Assembly: GCA_007258455.2 (NCBI GenBank)
Contig: VDFB02321240.1
Coordinates: forward strand, 83,853-147,852
Length of the DNA: 64,000 nucleotides
DNA from: Sequoia sempervirens
Lineage: Eukaryota; Streptophyta; Pinopsida; Cupressales; Cupressaceae
Direction of reading: 5' to 3'
Shown: positions 21,771 through 33,216 of the stretch, piece after piece
Position numbering within the stretch: position 1 is the stretch's first letter
How the letters are laid out: each line of letters begins with the position of its first letter
Notes under the pieces: model-generated
Told to the model about the DNA's origin: nothing
Database searches by the model: none
Seen by the model: the letters and a program-made list of their open reading frames with translations, nothing else
Made by a program: the position numbers and the translations under genes

Positions 21771-21864
21771 AACATTGCAGTAGTGAACATACTGACCCTA
21801 AATCCATAGATCACTTATGTGTTTGGTGTGTTTCTTTCTAGGGGCAACCTCCTGTTCGGTGTGT

Positions 21865-22291
21865 TTCATATTGAGGACTAATTCCCCATCAGTGGGGAAT
21901 GATTCCCACGTTAAGGCTGAAAAAGGTGATTTTGTCAGATTCCAGTTCCTGATAGTCAAAAACCTATTTTAGGAGATTTTACTAGTAGAAGGACTGATTC
22001 GCCATCAGTGGTGAATGAGTCGTGCTGGTCATCAATAATGAATTTTCCAGCATTTTAGAATCTTCTCAAATTTGCAATCTGTCTCCAGGTGCACTCCTTC
22101 CAGTCTCTTTCATTTTTGAGTTCATTTGTGCATGTTTCTTGTTCATTCTTGCAAACCTCACCATGTTTACAAACATTGCATATTACATTAGTTTTGCATT
22201 TATAATCAATCAATTATATCATTTAGTTGCATCTACATCATTGCATTTAGTCTTAATTACATCATACAATCGTCTATTTGAATGAACCACA
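21865..22291 (+). repeat. Right LTR-like direct repeat
   Basis: Partner of 19045-19478. It ends ...GAATGAACCACA at 22291. Both internal palindromes are present (21875-21905 and 21991-22021). Confidence 0.65.
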
Positions 22292-22304
22292 AAATTGTTG
22301 GTTC

Positions 22305-23230
22305 AGATCCATGTTTACAAATATAAATAAAGTGAGATATATTATAGGTTATCGTTTATCACATTTAACTATGATAGTTTAATTTTTTAATGGGATAGTT
22401 CAATCGTTTAATGAGATAATTCAATTTTTTAAATATTTACTTCAAGTTCAAAGCACTCTCTTCTTGAAAATTCATCTCCATATTTAGATGAAAGGAATGA
22501 CCATAGAAATAAAAATAAGCCTAAAATGAGTGAGAAGTAAAAAATAAGTCACAAGGAGCCCCAATTGTTGTATCATACTTTCCTTTAGGATCCAATCTCT
22601 CCTGCTTCTAGTCTATTTTTATATTTAATAATTTATATTAAGTAAAATATAAAACAACAATAAATATGTAATACAACAATTAAATTAAACATGCGAAATG
22701 AATTATCATGTTAGTGACATGATATTTCCACAATCCATTTTGAATGTATATATTTTGCTTCTAAATTTGATTGTGTGTGAGTTTTCATCAATGTTTTAGA
22801 TCACACTCTATGATCCATCATCAGGATAGAGAGTTGAGGAGAAAAATGTGAATTATAGGTTACATTTGATTGTCATCCATGTTTGTAAATGTAAAGAATG
22901 TGAAATAAATTGTAGGTTATCGATTGATTATCACATTTAGCTATGATAGTTTAATTTTTTAATGGGAAAATTCAATCATTTCATGTGATACTTAAATTTT
23001 TAAATATCCACTTCAAATTAAAATTACCCTCCTCTTGAAAACTCATCTCCATATTCAAATGAAGAAGGCTATGACACTAAAAAGAAAAACAAGCCTATAA
23101 TTAGTGAGAAGTCAAAAGTGGTTCACAAGGATTCCAAGCTAAAGTATCATACTTTCTTTTAAGATCCAATCTCTCCTACTTCTAGTCTATATTTATATTA
23201 TAAAATAGAAAACGATAATAAATGTAATAC
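22305..23230 (+). repeat. Direct duplication of an AT-rich segment
   Basis: 22305-22640 and 22873-23230 align throughout (TATGATAGTTTAATTTTTTA, CTCATCTCCATAT, ATCCAATCTCTCCT, CTTCTAGTCTAT), offset about 570 bp. A third copy may begin at 23232. The stretch between the copies carries the GGATCACA palindrome repeat. No coding. Confidence 0.8.
22766..22827 (+). repeat. GGATCACA-palindrome short repeat, copy 1
   Basis: A TTTGATTGTGTGTGAG block, then a near-palindrome around GATCACACTCTATGATCC, then ATCATCAGGAT. The same order recurs at 63759-63820 and, inverted, at 45435-45505. Confidence 0.75.
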
Positions 23231-23606
23231 ACTATCAAACTATGTTTGTAAGTTTGAAGAATGTGGGCATATATTGTATGCTACCAATTGCATGTGATAT
23301 AGGTTTTGAAATCTTTAAAATGTGGGATAAGTATTGCTCAATGTTAGAGCAAGAGAGAGAGAGAATCGTAGTTTTCAAAGTTTATGCAATCATATATATA
23401 TATATATGGGAGATCTTAAATAGTTAAGTTTCAAATTTGGTTAAATAAAAGTATTTCTTTTGATAAAGGTAACAAGATTAAAATGTTGGATATTAAATCA
23501 TACCAAAAACAAAATTAGTAATAGGCATATATTGATTAATTACAAGTAGATTAGTTATAAAATGTACATATGAATTAATTAAAATATCAATTTTTAAACA
23601 AATATA

Positions 23607-23695
23607 TTTTTTTTTTTTTTTTTAGACTGCAGGAATCGGGTAGCACGACCCCCTATAAACTGCAGTGCGCCTGGTAAACTTTTTAACGTGACCGG
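23607..23695 (-). mobile_element. Short retroposon with poly(A) tail and target duplication
   Basis: On the minus strand an ~72-base GC-richer body ends in 17 A. The insertion is flanked by AAATATA at 23600-23606 and 23696-23702, a perfect 7-bp duplication. This is the signature of LINE-mediated retroposition of a short or truncated RNA. No tRNA-like box A/B was recognised. It shares GGTCGTGCTACCC with 62472-62484. Confidence 0.75.
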
Positions 23696-24007
23696 AAATA
23701 TACTAAATAGTGATAAATAGACAAATAAAACATATTAACTAAATATAATATATACTTATATCTATAAAAAAAAATGACCTAAAACTATATGAACATGTCG
23801 TACTAATTTATTCAATTGTAAATCCACACCCAAGATAATGATTGAAGAGAAATAATAAATGGCGGTTCTTGTCTTTGGATAAGGCAAAACAAATGGATGG
23901 TTTTTGACGATCTCTTTGGGGTCTTTATTATGCCAAGAGGTGTTTATCAGATGTATAATGGAATTTGAAAGTTTGTGTACCATTTTCTGTTTGTTGTCTA
24001 TATGCAT

Positions 24008-24122
24008 ATATAAAACATTATGTCAATAATAATTATTATAATATAATAATATAGTAACAAAAACAATAATATAATAATAATAATAATAATATAATAAAAA
24101 TAAGAATAATATAATAATAACT
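24008..24122. repeat. TAA/ATA-rich simple repeat
   Basis: Imperfect (AAT)n tract, longest pure run around 24073-24091. Confidence 0.85.
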
Positions 24123-25875
24123 AGCAGTCGCATGCACAGGCATGCAACGATCAGCTGATAGGGGTCCACCACAAATGGCCACCCAATGGAAAATATGGAA
24201 GAAGCTTGTTTTTGCAATGCAATGTGAAGTGTAAATATTGAAAAAAATTGCAATTGTTTGAATGAGTCGAAAACAAAGAACATGTTAATTATTCAATATG
24301 GAATAACGAGAGGTTAGCTTATAGTAGGAGGTGAATATTTTTGTAATACCCCTCGTGTTGTTGATACTCTTATGTGTTGGTTTTGTACTTGGTTTGTGAT
24401 GGCGATTAGTTCACCGGATTGGTTGTGTGTGGATTCATAGTTTGGTTGGTTTGCTGCACTTGACATTACTTATGATGTTTGATGATACATTATGTGGTGA
24501 TTACATTATTTGGTTATGCTATGGTTTTCTTTAATAATATATATGGTGATGATGTGATTCTATATTGCTATGGTTTCTAATGTGTTTTCTAGTGAGTCTT
24601 GGTGAAAATACGGAGTGGCATCACTCACTCGCTCGTGCCCTACTACCCCATGATTACCTTTCATGGTGTGTTTGCAATGGAGATTTACATGCTACTTGAC
24701 ATTTGTTTCTATGTAGGATGCAGGTACAAGACACCGACTCCACCTGCTTGATAGGTTTGAGTGTGTCCCATAAACCCAACAAGTATGATGTTGAAAAGGG
24801 AGTTGATAAGGAACTGTCCCTGTCCCAAGTCCGTCACCTCGTTGTGAGTCTTACGGTGTCATGGTTTTGACCTTGTCCTTGTTTTAGTATTGATTGTTGT
24901 TGATTATTTATTTCATTTATGGATAGTTGTTATTTAATTTATCTTTATTTTATATGAGATTAATTAATGTTATTTTGTTGATATGATTAATTGTAGGTAA
25001 TTGTAATTCAGTTAAATGTTTGATTTAAATATTGTAAATTAAAAGTTATTTAATTAATTAAAAGGTATAAATTAATTAATTTAAATAAATAATTTTTTAT
25101 TATAATTGTAAATTATCTTTTTCAAAATATTAATATTCTAAAACTTAAAGATAATATCATGTGAAGATAAAGACTTAAAATAATGAATTTTCAATTAAAT
25201 TTATGAGATAAGTGTGAGATTTTAAAGCCAAAAAAAGGAACCAATGCATGTTGTGGATTTTTAGTAAAGGAAGAGCTTTATTTATTTATTTTTATTTTTA
25301 ATTAGTGTGAGGAAGGAGTTTCTCTTCACGGGGAATGGTTTTTGTTTTGGGAAGAAGAAGTAACAACAGTGGGAGAAAGATATGTGTGTGCTTCTCTGTT
25401 AAAAAATGTTCTTTGTAAGGAAAAATATAATATTGATCTAGAAGTTAGCTGAAAGAAGGAATCAGAGAAGGAACTGTAGAGTAAGTTTGTTTTTCAAAGA
25501 GGAAGAAGGGTTGCCATGTTTGGATTCAACATCAAACAAAGGACTCTAGGTTCTTTTTTATTTATTAATTCTTTTATTTATTTTTTATAGTTCTGTAAGG
25601 GAAATTAAAATCATGTCTTCCATGCTTGAAATTGATATATATGTTTAAAAGAAGGTTTTTTTTGTTGGAAATTTGTTTTTGTCAAAATTTTAAATCTTCA
25701 ATAGAAAACTATTGAGAAACCCTCTGATCTCTCTTCAACAAAACTAGTTATGAAATTCTTGATTGGAAAAGAAAACAAATTTATTATGGGGATTAAAATT
25801 GTATGCCTGGATTTATTTTGTGTCTGGAGAAAAATTGGAATGTTGTTCATATTATTTATTTTATATTTTGTGAGC

Positions 25876-25897
25876 AAATATATATATACCTATATAT

Positions 25898-25930
<33 letters not shown>

Positions 25931-25946
25931 AATATATATATATATA
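25876..25946. repeat. (TA)n microsatellite
   Basis: Nearly pure TA dinucleotides with a few interruptions. Confidence 0.9.
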
Positions 25947-26065
25947 GACATTTACAAATGTTTATATTCTATCTCTTAAAAAAGTATATATATATTGCAA
26001 CAAAGAATGGGTTTCTAGTGTGTTTGTTAAAAAAAATAATTATAATAAAATAAAATGAAATAAAA

Positions 26066-26070
26066 TATAT

Positions 26071-26151
<81 letters not shown>
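26066..26151. repeat. (TA)n microsatellite
   Basis: About 85 bases of TA repeat with one AT-AA break at 26080-26082. Confidence 0.92.
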
Positions 26152-26154
<3 letters not shown>

Positions 26155-26255
26155 AGGGGTAGTGGTCGGCTGCCACCATACCACCCTTGACCCTATGGCA
26201 GATTGTACGCAGCCACCACAGACTGCGCACAACAGCCAATGGCTATTGGGCGTAG

Positions 26256-26285
26256 CCATGTGGGGGTTTTGGCCTCCCCACATGG
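26256..26285. repeat. Perfect 10-bp-stem hairpin in Gypsy-1 LTR
   Basis: CCATGTGGGG pairs with CCCCACATGG across a 10-base loop; outer CGTA and TACG can extend it. It lies in a GC-rich island of about 140 bases inside AT-rich sequence. Confidence 0.85.
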
Positions 26286-28320
26286 AGGTACGTAGTACCT
26301 ATGGGCTGCATTGCTTTTTATTAAAAGTTTTTTTTTGTAATTTCAGTTTTATTTAATTAATTTATTTATTTTTATAATATATATGTGTATATATATAGCT
26401 GTAAATCATAGTGAATCATATGGTTAATTTTATAATGTGATTTAAATACATGATTTTTTTAATATATGCTTTATTTATATATACACATATATGTATATAA
26501 GTATATACACGTAAAAACATATATATATATATATATGGTTATTTATGTTGAAATCATGGAACAATTAGATAATGTAAAAATTTGCAATGTTGGATATTTT
26601 AGTGTGATCAATTAAATTAGAAATAAACTATGTGGTTTAAATTAAGTTGTATGTTCTCGAGTGAATTAATTTATTTATTTCTTGGTGAAATTATTTCCTA
26701 ACGAAATATGTTTTATGGTGTTGTTTTAATTTTAGCTTATTTGTGTACGCAATTGTTTACTCTTGAAATTTTCATTGAGTCAATTATGGTTTTCTCTTAA
26801 TTGGGATTATGTCTTGTGGGAAAAACCCTTAAGTTAGTTATCCTTCTATAGGAGCTTAAGTTACTTGTTAGGGACTTCTAGAGGCATGGGGAAATGATGT
26901 GTATTTATGATATTTTAATTTGATATCTGTCCCTATTTTAGACTATAGTCATGACTTTGAGTTTACATTTGGGGTTGTACCATTTTATGGGTGTATATTC
27001 ATATGAATTTTCCAGTGACATGGTTGTTCCTCATGGTTGTTCTATTTTGTGGTTTAGTGTTTTGGTTGGTACAACCCCTTGGTATTGGATTTTATGTTTT
27101 GGGTTTCTAGGGAGAGTGGCTCTATGTGGGTTCCAACACACAAAGGAGATGTTAGGATAACCCACATTAGAGTTTGAGTAAAAAGTGATAACCTAATTAA
27201 TTAATTAGGGGGTGGGTAGTAAAACATTAATAAGATAATTATGGATGCCTCATCCTCCTGTTAGGGCTTTCACAGACTAAAGGTGGGCTGAGAAGGCCGT
27301 GGTTGGCAAGATTGTTGCCTCATCTCCATGAGAGGTTAACGGTTCCGCACGAGTCACCCTATGGGGCTGACACCTAGAGAGGCTATCAGGATAACCATAG
27401 ATGGGGGCGGCGCTTAGAGAAAGGCAGTCAGGATAACCCATGTAGGACTGTGCAATGACACTCTCCTCTAGCATTCCCTTGAGTTGTTTTTATTGCTAAC
27501 CTCTAGAAGTGGTCTATTGATATGTTTTGGTGATTTATTGTTGTTATGTTTTGGGAGTGGTCTTTTGATATTATGTTTCCTTTGTGTTCTCTTGCTTTTC
27601 ATGTCTGGAGTTTAGTCTTGTGCTTTTTGTTTGGATGTGTTTGGTCGGGGATCCTTCCTTATTTACTCCTAGCATGGGGTTGGTTGGGTGGAATGTGCTA
27701 TGCACCCCGTTGGGTTCCCTGTGATGCAGTTGTACCATTCAGTGTAGAGTTTGTAGATGCAGTTTGATCCAAGGTTCATATGTCACCAGATGTATATTTC
27801 TACTCCAGATATATTTTATGTATTGATATATCCCTCCCACATGCATTGGGAAGACTTATGATGTAATTTTTATATTTGTTCATTGAGATGTACTAGCAGA
27901 CTGATGTAATGTATAATCACACCATGTAAATCATTCTAGAACTATAATTTGTAAATACTTTTAATGTTATGTTGTATATGTGGAAATATGTACTTTATAT
28001 TTCCATGTTTAATTTATTGTAATTTGCATGTATGGTTTTATATGGATTGTTCTTATCATTTTGGTTATCATTAATGAATGTTTAAATGAAGATATGTTAA
28101 TGAATGGATTTCGCTATTGGAAATTTAATGTTACATCTGTTAACTTTGTTACATGATAGTTTAGGTAATGTCACCTCGTGTACCCCAAGGGACTTAGGTG
28201 TGTAACTTGAAAACATTAGTTATGTTAGAAAACTTAAAGTACATTCTTTATGTTTTTTTTTTTTAAATTGTTGTGTTTTGAGTTGTTCCTTTGGGTTTTG
28301 CATGACGGGGTGTTACAACT

Positions 28321-28332
28321 TGGTATCAGAGC
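28321..28332 (+). promoter_or_regulatory. Gypsy-1 primer-binding site (tRNA-iMet)
   Basis: TGGTATCAGAGC, three bases after the LTR end; perfect 12-base match. Confidence 0.9.
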
Positions 28333-28433
28333 TAAGGTTGCTAATGTTGGGTTCTCTGGGTAGTTTGTGTCCATTAGGAAACCTTTGTGTTAACTCTTGA
28401 TATCACATACCCCCAATTGTTGTGCAGGATCAT

Positions 28434-29650
28434 GCCTTGAGGTAGAGGTCATGGCCGAGGAAGAGGTCGAGATGGTGGCCATGGAGCCAACTACCAAATT
28501 CCATCACCACTAAGTTCCTACGGTTCAGAGCATGAGGAACGACAAAGTTCTCTAAACAATCTATTAGGTGGTGGTCAGAACCTGGAACAACTAGGTTTAG
28601 ATGGACAGTTGTAGCATTTACTTGAGGAGATACTAGATAGCAAGTGGAAGAACATAGGTTAGGAAGGGAAAGGGAAAGGTCATCTAGACATGAGGAAATA
28701 ACAACTGATCAGGATACAGTACTGGTGGGTCACATGAGAGACTTGTTGAGAGCATGACCTCCCACATTTGATGGCTCTAGTGGGGGTCTTCAGGTATAGA
28801 CGTGCTTGATTGACTTGGATAGATGCTTTGATATGCATCCCTATGGTAGTAATACTAGGGCTAGGTGCACCATTAGGCACCTCAAAGGCTTCACGTCCAC
28901 TTGGTGGTGGCTAGAGGAACAAAACTTACATATTGACATCAACATGGTGACTTTGGAATTATTTATGGAGAGGTTCAAGGCCTGTTTCCTTTCTGATTAG
29001 TGGAAGCAGCATAGAGCAGATGAATTCCATGAGTTACTTGACATATGGCAATGTCTGTGGAGCAATATGAGCATCATGCTTATGAGCTCAAATGTTCAAT
29101 ATGTAGGGATTGGTAATGATGAGACAATGCTTGTACAACACTTTTCTAGGGGCTTAAACGCCCAAATCAGTGGTGGAGTTAGAGCCTTCAAGTTGAAGAA
29201 AATAGAGGTAGCTATTGAGAAGGCTCATCTTGTAGAAGAAAATTTGGTAATGGCATTAGGAGGTCTCGTAGGAGTTCAGATCGACAATGTTCGAGCATCA
29301 GGTTTTGGTTCTAGAGGTGGATAGCCTCAAGCTGCAGGGTCTTCTAGGAATTTTTGAGCACTCTCTAAGGGTGGTTCGCAGTAGCAAGAACAACCATAGC
29401 CCAAATAGAACAAATCACAGTCTCAGCAGGGAGACAAATCTCAGAGCAGGAAGAACCGAAGCTGGCAACGAATTAGACCAGATCATTTTGAGTAGCCTGC
29501 ACAGAGCACATAGTCGACACCTTCATGAGGTAGTTTTCAATAGTCGAGTGGACCATATGGTGTGAAAGGATTTGGGTGAGGCACAAGCTATTTCTCTTGT
29601 GGGAAATAGGGACATATTGCCAGACAATGTCCACAGAGGAGCACTTTAGG
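28434..29650 (+). pseudogene. Gypsy-1 gag
   Basis: Starts near ATG 28434; the third codon is TGA where an Arg is expected, followed by a GRGHGRGRGRDGGHG tract. The capsid part includes LKGFTSTWWWLEEQN, MERFKACFLSD, then a TAG at 28998-29000, RADEFHELL, and VQHFSRGLNAQI. The zinc knuckle is at about 29583-29622 (YFSCGK-stop-GHIARQCP) with a stop between Lys and Gly. Multiple frameshifts are present. Confidence 0.85.
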
Positions 29651-29739
29651 TTTTAGTCAGAGACCAGCTGCTTCTGAACTAATAGTGGGCAATGTGGGTG
29701 GAGCACGTCGGGTGTTTGCAGCAGTAGAAAATAATCAAG

Positions 29740-30182
29740 AACATTAGGGCACTATAATCAAGGCATCAGGTGTGTTTCATGACACTAGTTTTTCCATTCT
29801 CTTTGATTCCAGAGCATCTGATTCATTCATTTCCCCTTAAGTAGTAGAGCGTTGTAGACTGGTGGAAGTAAGGAAAGACATTAAGTGATAGGTCAAATTG
29901 GCCTCTGAGGCAAAGGTAGTGATTGAGTCACTAGTTCAAGGTTGTAATTTGCAAATTAGGTCACTCATGACTATGGTGGATCTCTTAATCCAACCTCTTG
30001 GTTCTTATGATGTGGTTCTAGGTATGGATTGGTTGAGTGCCCACCATGCCATAATTGATTATCGACGCAAGGCTATGTGTTGTGTTGATGATACAGGTAA
30101 TGAGGTTGAGATCATTGGTGTTCAGAGACATATCTCACAATGTTTGATCTCAGCCATGCAATTTAAAAGGTGCTTTAGATAA
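29740..30182 (+). pseudogene. Gypsy-1 aspartic protease
   Basis: The active-site motif reads LFDSRASDSF (about 29800-29826), with Arg in place of the conserved Gly of DSGAS. The flap and C-terminal block PLGSYDVVLGMDWLSAHHA (about 29992-30048) is well preserved. A Gly-to-Arg change at the catalytic triplet should inactivate the enzyme even apart from the stops. Confidence 0.85.
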
Positions 30183-30200
30183 GGTTGTCAGCTATTTGTT

Positions 30201-31600
30201 GTGTCTGCTAATGATTTGGACTCGAAAGAGAGTCAAGGGATTTCATTGGATGACTACCCTCTTCTTAAGGAATATTATGATGTTTTTCCAAGTGAAATTC
30301 TAGGGATGCCACCAAAGCGTGACATCAACTTCAAAATTGACCTTGTCCCTGAAGCTGAGCCTATATCCCGGGCTCCATACCGGATGACAACAGAGGAATT
30401 ACAAGAGCTTCGTTTGTAGTTAGAGGAACTTTTAGAATAAAAATTAATCTATCTTAGTGTTTCTCCTTAGGGAGCACTAGTTATATTTGCGAAAAAGGAT
30501 GGTTCACTTAGATTATGTATTGATTACAAGAAGCTTAACAAAGTAACGATCAAGAATTGGTATCCTTTGTTGAGAATTGATGACTTGTTTGACAAGATAA
30601 AAGGAGCTTAATTTTCTCCAAGATTGATCTTAAATCTGGTTATCATCAGTTGCGTATAGCTGATTCTGATATACATAAAACTACATTTCACACTTGATAT
30701 AGACATTATGAGTTCACTATTACGTCAATCGGGTTAATGAATGCACCATTAGTTTTTATGTGCCTTATGAATGGAGTCTTCTGAACCTATTTGGATAAAT
30801 TTTTTCTTGTGTTTCTCGATGAAATCCTGGTTGACTCTAAATCAATGGAGGATCACAAGGAACATCTGAGATAGGTATTACAATGCTTGAGGGACAACCA
30901 GTTGTTTGCCAATTTGGCTAAGTGTGAGTTCTATAAAATATATGTGAAATATTTGGTGCACATCATCTTAGGTGTAGGTATTGCAGTGGATCCATTAAAG
31001 ATCCAGGCTATTTTTGATTGGCCATCACCCAAGAATGTGCCAGAGATTCGTAGTTTCATGGAGTTAGCGGGCTACTATTGGAAGTTTGTACAAGGTTTTT
31101 CTACGATCGCACATCCCATTACTTTCCTTTAGAGGAAAGGGAAGAAGTTCATTTGGTCTAATCAGTGCTAGACAACATTTGAGACCCTTAAGGACAAGTT
31201 GACTAGTGCACCAGTATTGGTAGTGCCTGATCCTAATGGGGGTTTTTTGGTGTGCACAGATGCTTCCTTGGAGGGCTTATGAGTCATCTTGATGCAAGAA
31301 GGTCATGTAATTGCTTATGAATCCTGCAAGCTCGAGGATCATGAGATAAATTACCCCACACATGACTTAGAGTTAGCCGCAGTGGTTTATGCCCTTGTGA
31401 GATGGAGACATTTTTTATTGGGTCATAGGTTTGAGCTTCATAGTGATCATTGTAGTTTGTAATACATATTTACGTAGCCAAACCTGAATGGCAGGCAAAG
31501 GAGATGGATGGAATTCCTCTGTGAATATGATTTTGAGATCAAGTATGTTCAGGGAAAGGAAAATGTAGTGGTGGATGTTTTGATTCAGTGGAGACATGAG
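30201..31600 (+). pseudogene. Gypsy-1 reverse transcriptase and RNase H
   Basis: Blocks in order: YYDVFPSEILGMPPKRD, APYRMTTEELQEL, stop at 30418-30420, SVSP then TAG for Trp (30478-30480), [18 protein letters not shown], and the catalytic region reading FLDEIL at about 30812-30829, where the second Asp of the usual DD is Glu. Then LRDNQLFANLAKCEF, IFDWPSPKNVPEIRSF and LAGYYWKFVQGFS. RNase H shows CTDASLEG and [12 protein letters not shown], and NGRQRRWMEFL. Stops at 31169-31171 and 31475-31477 replace conserved Gln. Confidence 0.88.
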
Positions 31601-31678
31601 CTTTCTGCAATGGCTCTTGAGGTTTATTTGAGGATTCAGGTCCTCGTAGCACTTCCCACATATCGTTGGTATTAGGAA

Positions 31679-32690
31679 GTGAAGGCTGAAATTGAATCAG
31701 GCAGAGCTTTGGAAGGAAAGTTTGTAGGGTATTCAATAGAGTTTGATGGTCTTTTGAGGTATTTGGGTTGCATGTATGTGCCTTCTGCTAAGGGTCTTCA
31801 GACTCTAATTATGACTGAGGCACATCAAGCTTCCTACTCTACTCACTTGGGAGTTAAGAAGATGTATGTATATCTTTGTACACTATACTTTTGGGCTGGC
31901 ATAAGGAGGGATATTGCAGATTTGGTGGCTAGGTGTTTGGAATGTCAAAGGGGCAAGGCAGAACACCAGCATCCTACAGGTCTTTTGCAACCGCATCTCA
32001 TTTTGAAATGGAAGTAGGACATAATTTTAGTAGACTTTATTGTGGGATTTCCTATGACTTCTCAACGACATGATGCTATCATGGTCACAGTTGAAAGATT
32101 GACCAAGGTGGAACACTTCTCCCTCATCTGATCATCTTAAACTACTTCTTCAGTTGCTAGAATCTTCATGGAAGATATTGTTCATCTGCATGGTATTCCA
32201 TGGAGAATCATTTCTAACAGGGGCCTAGTTTTCACATCTGCATTGTGGAAATCATTGCAGTGTGCCTTAGGAACTCAACTGAATTTTAGTTCTGCCTACC
32301 ATCCTAAAATAGATGGTCAGATAGAGGGTTTATTAGGTTCTTGAGGACATGCTTTGTATGTACTTGATGGATCAACAGTCATGTTGGGAGGATTATTTGC
32401 ATCTGGTGGAGTTTTCCTACAACAATGGGTATCATAGCTCAATTGGTATGGCCCCCTTTCAAGCACTATATGGTCATCCCTGCAGGACCCCATTAAGTTG
32501 GGACTATCTTGAGGATAGAGTTCTCTTAGGTCCCGTAATGCTTCAGGACATGGAGCAACAGGTAGCTTACATCAGAGAGCATCTTGTGGAAACACAACAT
32601 AGACAGAAGAAATATGTCAATTTACATAGAGTTGACCTTCATTTCTCTGTTGGTGATTGAGTCTTTCTGAGAGTGCGACCACAAAAGAGC
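31679..32690 (+). pseudogene. Gypsy-1 integrase
   Basis: The zinc domain is intact: EAHQASYSTHLG then ARCLECQRGK (HHCC). The core has VDFIVGFPMTSQ, FMEDIVHLHGIPWRIISNRG (the catalytic Asp is Asn) and YHPKIDGQIEG, then frameshifts. A later frame gives LVEFSYNNGYHSSIGMAPF and LYGHPCRTPL, and the reading ends in VFLRVRPQKS at about 32690, where copia sequence begins. Confidence 0.88.
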
Positions 32691-32694
32691 CCAA

Positions 32695-33216
32695 TTGTAT
32701 GAAATACTCCAAATATTTGGCACCTTAATACTGGAAAGATGCCATCAACTATGTGTGTTGCATCTAGAATAGAGTTCCTCACAAAAATATGAAGGGAGTA
32801 ACTCATTTTCAAGCTTGGACTCGTCAGAAACCCACAGTTAAGCATTTTCAAGTGTTTGGTTCTCCTGCATGGGCCCCTATTCTAGTAGAGAAATGCAAAG
32901 CTATGGATCCATAAATAAAGCCTTGCATATTTTTTGGGTATCTAGATGATGTCAAAGGTTATAGGATTCTCCATCCCACCACTCAAGAGTTTTTCATTGA
33001 GAGGATTGTTCATTTTGAGGAGAGCTCTTCTAGTTCTTCTCCTACCACTTCATCTACCATCACATTGGAGACTTTGCATCATGATGAAAATTCTTTAGAG
33101 GATCTTAATCCTCCTAATATTGATAATGATTCCTCTTCCTTCACTTCAGATGGTGATATTGATGATGAGGATTCACATTCCTCTTCTAGCCATCAATTAG
33201 AGGATGATGATTCTCA
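32695..33216 (+). pseudogene. Copia-4 fragment: integrase C-terminus and linker
   Basis: A copia integrase C-terminal region starts abruptly: WKDAINYVCCI, TAG (32765-32767) for the Gln of IQNRVPH, THFQAWTRQKPTVKHFQVFG, then FFGYLDDVKGYRI. An acidic Ser/Asp-rich linker follows (33065-33216) and is cut by MITE-2 copy 1. The pol reading resumes at 34183. Confidence 0.85.

Larger units (their letters stand above)
24342..28317 (+). repeat. Gypsy-1 5' LTR, ~3.98 kb
   Basis: Begins TGTAATACCCC and ends GGGGTGTTACA, matching inverted termini, directly before the primer site. It contains (AT)n runs, a strong hairpin at 26256-26285 and a small 42-bp duplication near 27371-27452 (CAGGATAACC twice). Without the 3' LTR, the length rests on the terminal motifs. 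Frames inside it (for example 25969-26283) are simple-repeat artefacts. Confidence 0.72.
24342..32690 (+). mobile_element. Gypsy-1: Ty3/gypsy (chromovirus-like) retrotransposon, 3' truncated
   Basis: A ~3.98-kb 5' LTR, tRNA-Met primer site, gag, CCHC knuckle, protease, RT, RNase H and integrase, with integrase last (gypsy order). It stops at about 32690, just after the integrase VFLRVRPQKS block, where copia integrase sequence begins. The 3' LTR is not in the window. Many stops make it inactive. Long LTRs and a Met primer fit the Tekay/Del chromovirus lineage (inference); no chromodomain is present because the end is missing. Confidence 0.85.

Noticed and set aside
25969..26283. Minus-strand frame with a poly Tyr-Ile tract
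   Set aside because: Produced by the TA microsatellite.
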